From the NCBI RefSeq assembly GCF_029168335.1, contig NZ_JARGYC010000045.1, positions 1 through 37,720 of the forward strand: DNA of 37,720 bases, read 5' to 3'. A program made the translations under genes and the position numbers. The notes below the pieces were generated by a model. That model was not told the origin of the DNA. It was given only the letters and a program-made list of their open reading frames with translations, and did no database searches. Shown piece by piece: positions 33,685 to 37,720 of this stretch. Every line of letters begins with the position of its first letter. The stretch's first letter is position 1. The stretch is from Psychromarinibacter sediminicola (lineage in GTDB: Bacteria; Pseudomonadota; Alphaproteobacteria; Rhodobacterales; Rhodobacteraceae).

Positions 33685-34490
33685 TGGCGCGGCTGGCGGT
33701 CATCGCCGGCGGCGGCGCGCTCCCTGCCCGGATCGCCGCGGCCCATCCCGATGCGCTCTTCGTCACCTTCGACCCGCAGGCCGGGAACCTGCCCGACGGC
33801 GCGGAGGTGCTGCATGCCAGCTTCGAGCGGGCGGGCGCGCTGTTCGCGGGCCTGAAGGCGGCCGGCGTCACCGAGGTCGTCTTCGCCGGCGGCCTGACCC
33901 GGCCGAAGCTGAACCCGCTGCGCTTCGACGCCAAGACCATGGCCCTGGCGCCCGCCGTGATGGCGGCGCTGAAGGCCGGCGACGACGGGTTGCTGCGCAC
34001 CGTCGTCGGGGCGTTCGAGACCGAGGGCTTCGCGGTGCGCGGCGCCGCCGACTTGGTGCCGGACCTGACCGCGCCCGCCGGGCGGCTGGCCGGGCGCGCG
34101 CCCGCGAAGGCCGACCTTGCCGATATCGACCGGGCGGTGACGATCCTGACCACGCTGGGGCCGCTCGATATCGGCCAGGGCGCGGTGGTGGTGCAGGGGC
34201 TGGTGATGGGGATCGAGACGGTGCAGGGCACCGATGCGATGCTCGACTTCGTCGCCGGCACGCGCGCGCGGTTCCGCCGCGACGGCGGCGTGCTGGTCAA
34301 GGCGCCGAAGCCCGGCCAGGACCTGCGCGTCGACATGCCCGCCCTCGGCCCCCAAACGGTCACGGCGGCGGCCGAGGCGGGGCTGAACGGCATCGCCTTC
34401 GCCGCCGGCCGCGTGCTGCTCTTGGACCGCGACGAGATGATTGTGCGGGCCCAAGCGGCGGGGCTGTTCCTTCTGGGCCAGGAGGTCTGA
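33684..34490 (+). CDS. lpxI: UDP-2,3-diacylglucosamine pyrophosphatase, LpxI type
   Basis: LpxI cleaves UDP-2,3-diacylglucosamine to lipid X and UMP; it replaces LpxH in alphaproteobacteria and a few other groups and is unrelated in sequence. The 268-residue protein (ATG 33684; an in-frame GTG at 33681 is possible) begins LAVIAGGGALPARIA, and has AGGLTRPKLN, GDDGLLRTVV, the KADLADIDRAV segment and VDMPALGPQTV (contains the Asp expected for catalysis, by family knowledge). It is placed between lpxA and lpxB as in Caulobacter. Confidence 0.95.
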   Translation: MARLAVIAGGGALPARIAAAHPDALFVTFDPQAGNLPDGAEVLHASFERAGALFAGLKAAGVTEVVFAGGLTRPKLNPLRFDAKTMALAPAVMAALKAGDDGLLRTVVGAFETEGFAVRGAADLVPDLTAPAGRLAGRAPAKADLADIDRAVTILTTLGPLDIGQGAVVVQGLVMGIETVQGTDAMLDFVAGTRARFRRDGGVLVKAPKPGQDLRVDMPALGPQTVTAAAEAGLNGIAFAAGRVLLLDRDEMIVRAQAAGLFLLGQEV

Positions 34491-34492
34491 GC

Positions 34493-35668
34493 ATGCGCGT
34501 GTTCGTCCTAGCGGGCGAGGCCTCGGGCGACCGGCTGGGCGCGGCGGCGATGCAGGGGCTGAAGACGCTGGTGCCCGATGTCACGTTCGACGGCATCGGC
34601 GGCGGCGCCATGCAGGCCGAGGGGCTGACCAGCCGCTTCCCGATGGAGGAGCTGTCGGTCATGGGGCTGGCCGAGGTGCTGCCGCGCGTGCCGCAGCTGA
34701 AACGCCGCATCGCCCAGACCGTGCAATGGGTGCTGGAGACCAAGCCGGATGTCCTGCTGACCATCGACAGCCCCGACTTCTCGCTGCGCGTGGCCCGGCG
34801 GGTGCGCGAGCACAGCGACATCCGCTGCGTCCACTACGTCGCCCCCACGGTCTGGGCCTGGCGCGCCGGCCGCGCGGCGAAGATGGCCAAGCATGTCGAT
34901 CAGGTGCTCGCGCTGTTCCCGTTCGAGCCGCCGTATATGGAGGCCGAGGGCTTGCGCTGCGACTTCGTCGGCCACCCGGTCGTCACCGAACCGGTGCCGG
35001 GCGCCGACGACATCGCCGCCTTCCGCGCCGCCGAGGGGCTGGGCGACGCGCCCCTCCTGCTGGTCCTGCCGGGCTCGCGGCGGGGCGAGGTCTCGCGGCT
35101 GGCGCCCGTCTTCGGCGAGGCGCTGCGTCCGGTCCTGAAACGCCACCCGGAGATGCGCGTCGTCGTCCCCGCCGCCGCCGGCGTCGCCGGCGCGGTGATC
35201 GAGGCGGTGCGGAGCTGGCCGGGCGATCCGCTGGTACTGGACCCGCGCGGCCTGACCGACGCAGAGGCGGGCGCGCGCAAACGCGCGGCCTTCGCGGCGG
35301 CAGAGGCGGCGCTGGCCGCGTCGGGCACCGTGTCGCTGGAGCTGGCCTCCACCGCCACGCCGATGGTCATCGCCTACGACATGAACTGGCTGACCTGGCA
35401 GATCGCCAGCCGCATGGTCCGGCTCGACTCGGTCACCTTGGTGAACCTGGTGTCGAAAGAGAAGGCGATCCCCGAATTCATCGGCCCCGCCTGCCGCCCG
35501 GAGCCGGTCTCGAAGGCGCTTCTCACCCTCGTCGACGACCCCGCCGCGCGGGCGGCGCAGCACGAGGCGATGCGCCTGACGATGGACGCGCTCGGCCGCC
35601 GTGACGACCCCCCGGGCCTGCGCGCCGCCCGCGCGATCCTTGACGGGCTGGGCCGGGCGGTTGTCTGA
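34493..35668 (+). CDS. lpxB: Lipid-A-disaccharide synthase
   Basis: LpxB joins UDP-diacylglucosamine and lipid X into the lipid A disaccharide at the inner membrane. The 391-residue GT19 protein has AGEASGDRLGAA (6-17), SVMGLAEVLPRVP, TIDSPDFSLRVA, HYVAPTVWAWR, VLPGSRRGEV and SGTVSLELASTATPMVIAYD. It starts two bases after lpxI, so the lpxA-lpxI-lpxB group is compact. Confidence 0.97.
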   Translation: MRVFVLAGEASGDRLGAAAMQGLKTLVPDVTFDGIGGGAMQAEGLTSRFPMEELSVMGLAEVLPRVPQLKRRIAQTVQWVLETKPDVLLTIDSPDFSLRVARRVREHSDIRCVHYVAPTVWAWRAGRAAKMAKHVDQVLALFPFEPPYMEAEGLRCDFVGHPVVTEPVPGADDIAAFRAAEGLGDAPLLLVLPGSRRGEVSRLAPVFGEALRPVLKRHPEMRVVVPAAAGVAGAVIEAVRSWPGDPLVLDPRGLTDAEAGARKRAAFAAAEAALAASGTVSLELASTATPMVIAYDMNWLTWQIASRMVRLDSVTLVNLVSKEKAIPEFIGPACRPEPVSKALLTLVDDPAARAAQHEAMRLTMDALGRRDDPPGLRAARAILDGLGRAVV

Positions 35669-35687
35669 TCGGCAAACCAGCTTAAAT
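35661..35687 (+). promoter_or_regulatory. Candidate promoter of the amidoligase gene (possible leaderless start)
   Basis: TTGTCT (35661-35666) overlaps the end of lpxB and TTAAAT (35682-35687) follows 15 bases later, in an otherwise GC-rich stretch. The -10 box ends 11 bases before ATG 35699, which would place the RNA start at or next to the start codon. No ribosome site precedes that ATG. Confidence 0.45.
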
Positions 35688-35698
35688 CCGTTCATAGA

Positions 35699-36703
35699 AT
35701 GTACGATCACTTGCATTATCCCCCGGCCTTCGACCGCGAGGGCTTTGCGCCGCTGCCCGGCTGGGACGGCCGCGACGGCGCGGCGCGCAAGGCCGGGATC
35801 GAGATCGAATTCGGCGGCCTGAGCGAGCGCGAGGCGGCCGAGCGGCTGCGCCGCGACCTCGGCGGCGATCTCTCGCCGGCCGGCGAACGGGCCTTCCGGC
35901 TGACGGGCAGCGATCTGGGCGATCTGGATATCTACCTGGACACGGCGCTGCGCAACAAGCTTTCGGGCGCCGTGGCGGAAGCCGGGTTCGAAGCGGGGCG
36001 TGCGGTGATCCCGGTGGAGATCGTGACGCGGCCGCTGGCGCAGGCCGATCTGCCGCGGCTGGAGAGCGTCCTGCGCGAGCTGCACGCCGCCGGCGCCGTC
36101 GGCACGCGGGGCGGCGTGTTCCTGGGCTTCGGCGTGCATCTCAATCCCGAACTGGCCGATCCGGCGGGCGCCGATGTTCCGGCCGTCGCCACCGCCTTCG
36201 CCTTCCTCGAGGAATGGTTCCGCCAGACCGATCCGGTGGATTTCAGCCGCCGGCTCCTGCCGTTCACCGACCGCTACCCGCCGTCGCTGCTGGACGCGCT
36301 GGCGGCACGGGACGCCACGCCGGACCGCGACGCCTTCATCGAGATCTATCTCGACCACATCCAGTCGCGGAATTACGGGCTCGACCTGCTGCCGATCGTC
36401 CGTCACCTGGCCCCCGACCGGTTCGAGGCCGCGCTCGGGCCGCTCGACCAGGTGGGCGCCCGGCCCGCCTATCACTACCGCCTGCCGGACAGCCGGATCG
36501 GCGACCCGGACTGGACGCTGGCCTACGAGTGGAATCGTTGGGCGCTGGTCGAGCGCGCCGCGCGCAGCCCCCGGCTGCTCGACGCCTTCCGCCAGGCCTG
36601 GCGCGCGCGCAACTGGCTGCTGAACCGGGTGCGCGGCGGCTGGGCGGCGGAGGCCGACGGCTGCCTGCGCGCCGCCGGGCTGCATCCGGGGAGTGCCCAG
36701 TGA
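35699..36703 (+). CDS. Amidoligase-family protein (PF12224-type)
   Basis: The 334-residue protein resembles the amidoligase_2 family of glutamine-synthetase-fold enzymes that form amide bonds with ATP. Supporting motifs are KAGIEIEFGGL (G33, E35, E37, the metal/ATP-type first strand), IPVEIVTRPL (105-113, E107), GGVFLGFGVHLNPEL (138-152, H147) and IQSRNYGLDLLPI (221-233). No signal peptide or membrane helix is visible, so it is cytoplasmic. Its stop overlaps the GTG start of a class I glutamine amidotransferase, the usual partner in this family. It starts 31 bases after lpxB. Substrate unknown; a free amino acid, a peptide or an envelope precursor are all possible. Confidence 0.85.
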   Translation: MYDHLHYPPAFDREGFAPLPGWDGRDGAARKAGIEIEFGGLSEREAAERLRRDLGGDLSPAGERAFRLTGSDLGDLDIYLDTALRNKLSGAVAEAGFEAGRAVIPVEIVTRPLAQADLPRLESVLRELHAAGAVGTRGGVFLGFGVHLNPELADPAGADVPAVATAFAFLEEWFRQTDPVDFSRRLLPFTDRYPPSLLDALAARDATPDRDAFIEIYLDHIQSRNYGLDLLPIVRHLAPDRFEAALGPLDQVGARPAYHYRLPDSRIGDPDWTLAYEWNRWALVERAARSPRLLDAFRQAWRARNWLLNRVRGGWAAEADGCLRAAGLHPGSAQ

Positions 36704-37431
36704 CCAGACCCGTGACCCGACCCGTGATCGGCGTGACCACCTCGGAGCGGTCCGGCTGGCGCATCTTTCCGCTGGTGGCCTTCAACGTCTGGCTGGCGGG
36801 CGGCCGGGCCGTGCGCTGGGGCGTGGGCCGCGTGGCTGACCTGTCGGACGTGGACGGCGTGGTGATCGGCGGCGGCGACGACATCTCGCCCGATGTCTAC
36901 GGCGGCCAGCTGGTGGCCTCCGCCCGGCTCGACCCCGCGCGCGACGAATTGGAACGCGAGCTCTGCGTCGCCGCGTTCGAGCGGAACATCCCGGTGCTCG
37001 GCATCTGCCGGGGCAGCCAGATGCTGAACGTGGCCCTCGGCGGCGACCTGTTCCAGGACGCCTTCTCGGTCTACGAGACCTCGCGCCGCTACCGCACCAT
37101 CCTGCCGCGCCGCCGGGTGCGGGTGGAACAGGGCACGCGGCTGGCGCAGATCGCCGGGCGCGAGGTGATGTATGTCAACGCGCTGCACTCGCAGGCGGTG
37201 GCGGCGCTGGGGCGCGGGATGCAGGTCTCGGCCCGCGACGAGGGCGGCATGATCCAGGCCATCGAGCGGCTGCGCGATCCCTTCGCGGTGGGCGTCCAGT
37301 GGCACCCCGAGCACCTGTTCTACCGCAGCCGGCACCGGGCGATCTTCCGCGCGCTGGTCGATGCGGCGCGCGCTTATCGCGAGGACCGCGCGCAGCTTCC
37401 GGCCGTGGATGCCGGCGTGCCGGCGGAGTAG
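36700..37431 (+). CDS. Class I glutamine amidotransferase (peptidase C26 / PuuD-like)
   Basis: The 243-residue protein has the glutaminase triad: C103 in LGICRGSQMLN, H202 and E204 in GVQWHPEH, with the oxyanion-type VIGGGDDISPDVYGG (55-69). Family members hydrolyse gamma-glutamyl amides (such as gamma-glutamyl-GABA) or supply ammonia. Start is GTG 36700, overlapping the amidoligase stop (GTGA); a GTG at 36712 is less likely. The coupling suggests it either feeds ammonia to the amidoligase or trims gamma-glutamyl products. It is not in a putrescine-utilisation operon, so a PuuD name would be misleading. Confidence 0.92.
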   Translation: MTRPVTRPVIGVTTSERSGWRIFPLVAFNVWLAGGRAVRWGVGRVADLSDVDGVVIGGGDDISPDVYGGQLVASARLDPARDELERELCVAAFERNIPVLGICRGSQMLNVALGGDLFQDAFSVYETSRRYRTILPRRRVRVEQGTRLAQIAGREVMYVNALHSQAVAALGRGMQVSARDEGGMIQAIERLRDPFAVGVQWHPEHLFYRSRHRAIFRALVDAARAYREDRAQLPAVDAGVPAE

Positions 37432-37653
37432 GGGCCGATCCGGAGAGCGGGGCCGCGCGGCGCGACCGGGCGGAGCCGCGGAGGCGTTCGTCACCGCGAT
37501 CAGACGCATGTGACCAACGTGAGGAGCCGCGCAAGGGCCGACGCGCGCGGTGGCGCTCCGGTGTTCGAGCGGCGTATTTTATGGCTGCCAAGTCCGGGCG
37601 ACCTCCGAGCTCTGCGATAACGTCGACCACAGCGCCGCCGCGTTGGGGCGCGT

Positions 37654-37713
37654 CTCTCGGGCATTGCTATGCAATGCCCTGCCGACAGGCGATTGCAGAG
37701 CAATCGCCGAGAG
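37654..37713. repeat. Nested double-hairpin repeat
   Basis: Two perfect 9-bp hairpins stand in a row: GGGCATTGC-tat-GCAATGCCC (37659-37679) and GGCGATTGC-aga-GCAATCGCC (37688-37708). They are enclosed by outer arms CTCTCGG (37654-37660) and CCGAGAG (37707-37713), so the whole 60 bases can also fold as one cruciform. The stretch 37432-37653 before it shows no gene I can support. Confidence 0.8.
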
Positions 37714-37720
37714 GCGGCGC

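Noticed and set aside
37175-37630. Minus-strand frame starting MVDVIAELGGRPDLAAIKYA
   Set aside because: The first ~30 residues look protein-like, but most of the frame is antisense to the amidotransferase gene and no family is recognisable.

Overview
The window is high-GC bacterial chromosome, almost certainly from an alphaproteobacterium of the Rhodobacterales (Rhodobacteraceae/Paracoccaceae). The evidence is the protein sequences themselves, the gene order around xerD-aroK-aroB and bamA-fabZ-lpxA-lpxI-lpxB, the use of LpxI rather than LpxH for lipid A, and family-typical intergenic repeats. Genes are densely packed, often with ATGA or GTGA stop/start overlaps. I see no rRNA, CRISPR array, transposase or prophage gene.

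Region by region: (1) 1-2200, all on the minus strand: a DUF6880-type gene killed by one in-frame stop, an EthD/DUF4286-like alpha/beta-barrel protein, a tRNA with a CAT anticodon (probably tRNA-Ile2) with its own promoter, and a small exported protein. (2) 2369-5260: purM-purN (purine synthesis) and ribonuclease D. (3) 5260-9866: a palindromic intergenic repeat, then a leftward operon (44-aa membrane protein, 512-aa periplasmic protein, xerD) diverging from aroK-aroB (shikimate pathway). (4) 9841-13733: a sensor-like membrane protein, ssb, a lytic transglycosylase and a TPR protein. (5) 13802-22235: a leftward peptide-type ABC transporter operon (AraC regulator, Tat-exported binding protein, two permeases, fused double ATPase, exported cysteine-containing protein), with stem-loops in several gaps. 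(6) 22335-35668: miaA diverging from a long envelope-building block on the plus strand: pyrH, frr, uppS, cdsA, dxr, rseP, a 41-aa membrane protein, bamA, skp, fabZ, lpxA, lpxI, lpxB. (7) 35699-37431: an amidoligase (PF12224-type) translationally coupled to a class I glutamine amidotransferase, followed by a nested hairpin repeat at the window end.

The right half forms one functional theme. Translation and nucleotide supply (pyrH, frr) lead into undecaprenyl carrier synthesis (dxr, uppS), phospholipid synthesis (cdsA), envelope stress proteolysis (rseP), outer-membrane protein assembly (bamA, skp) and lipid A synthesis (fabZ, lpxA, lpxI, lpxB). lpxD is not present between skp and fabZ, where many proteobacteria carry it.

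The best candidate for a little-described system is the amidoligase plus amidotransferase pair just after lpxB. It appears to have its own promoter and possibly a leaderless start, and its substrate cannot be read from the sequence. The second most interesting signal is an oriented motif (GTATTT...AAGAAGAAG in the sense direction) found downstream of four separate stop codons, which behaves like a family-specific 3'-untranslated element.
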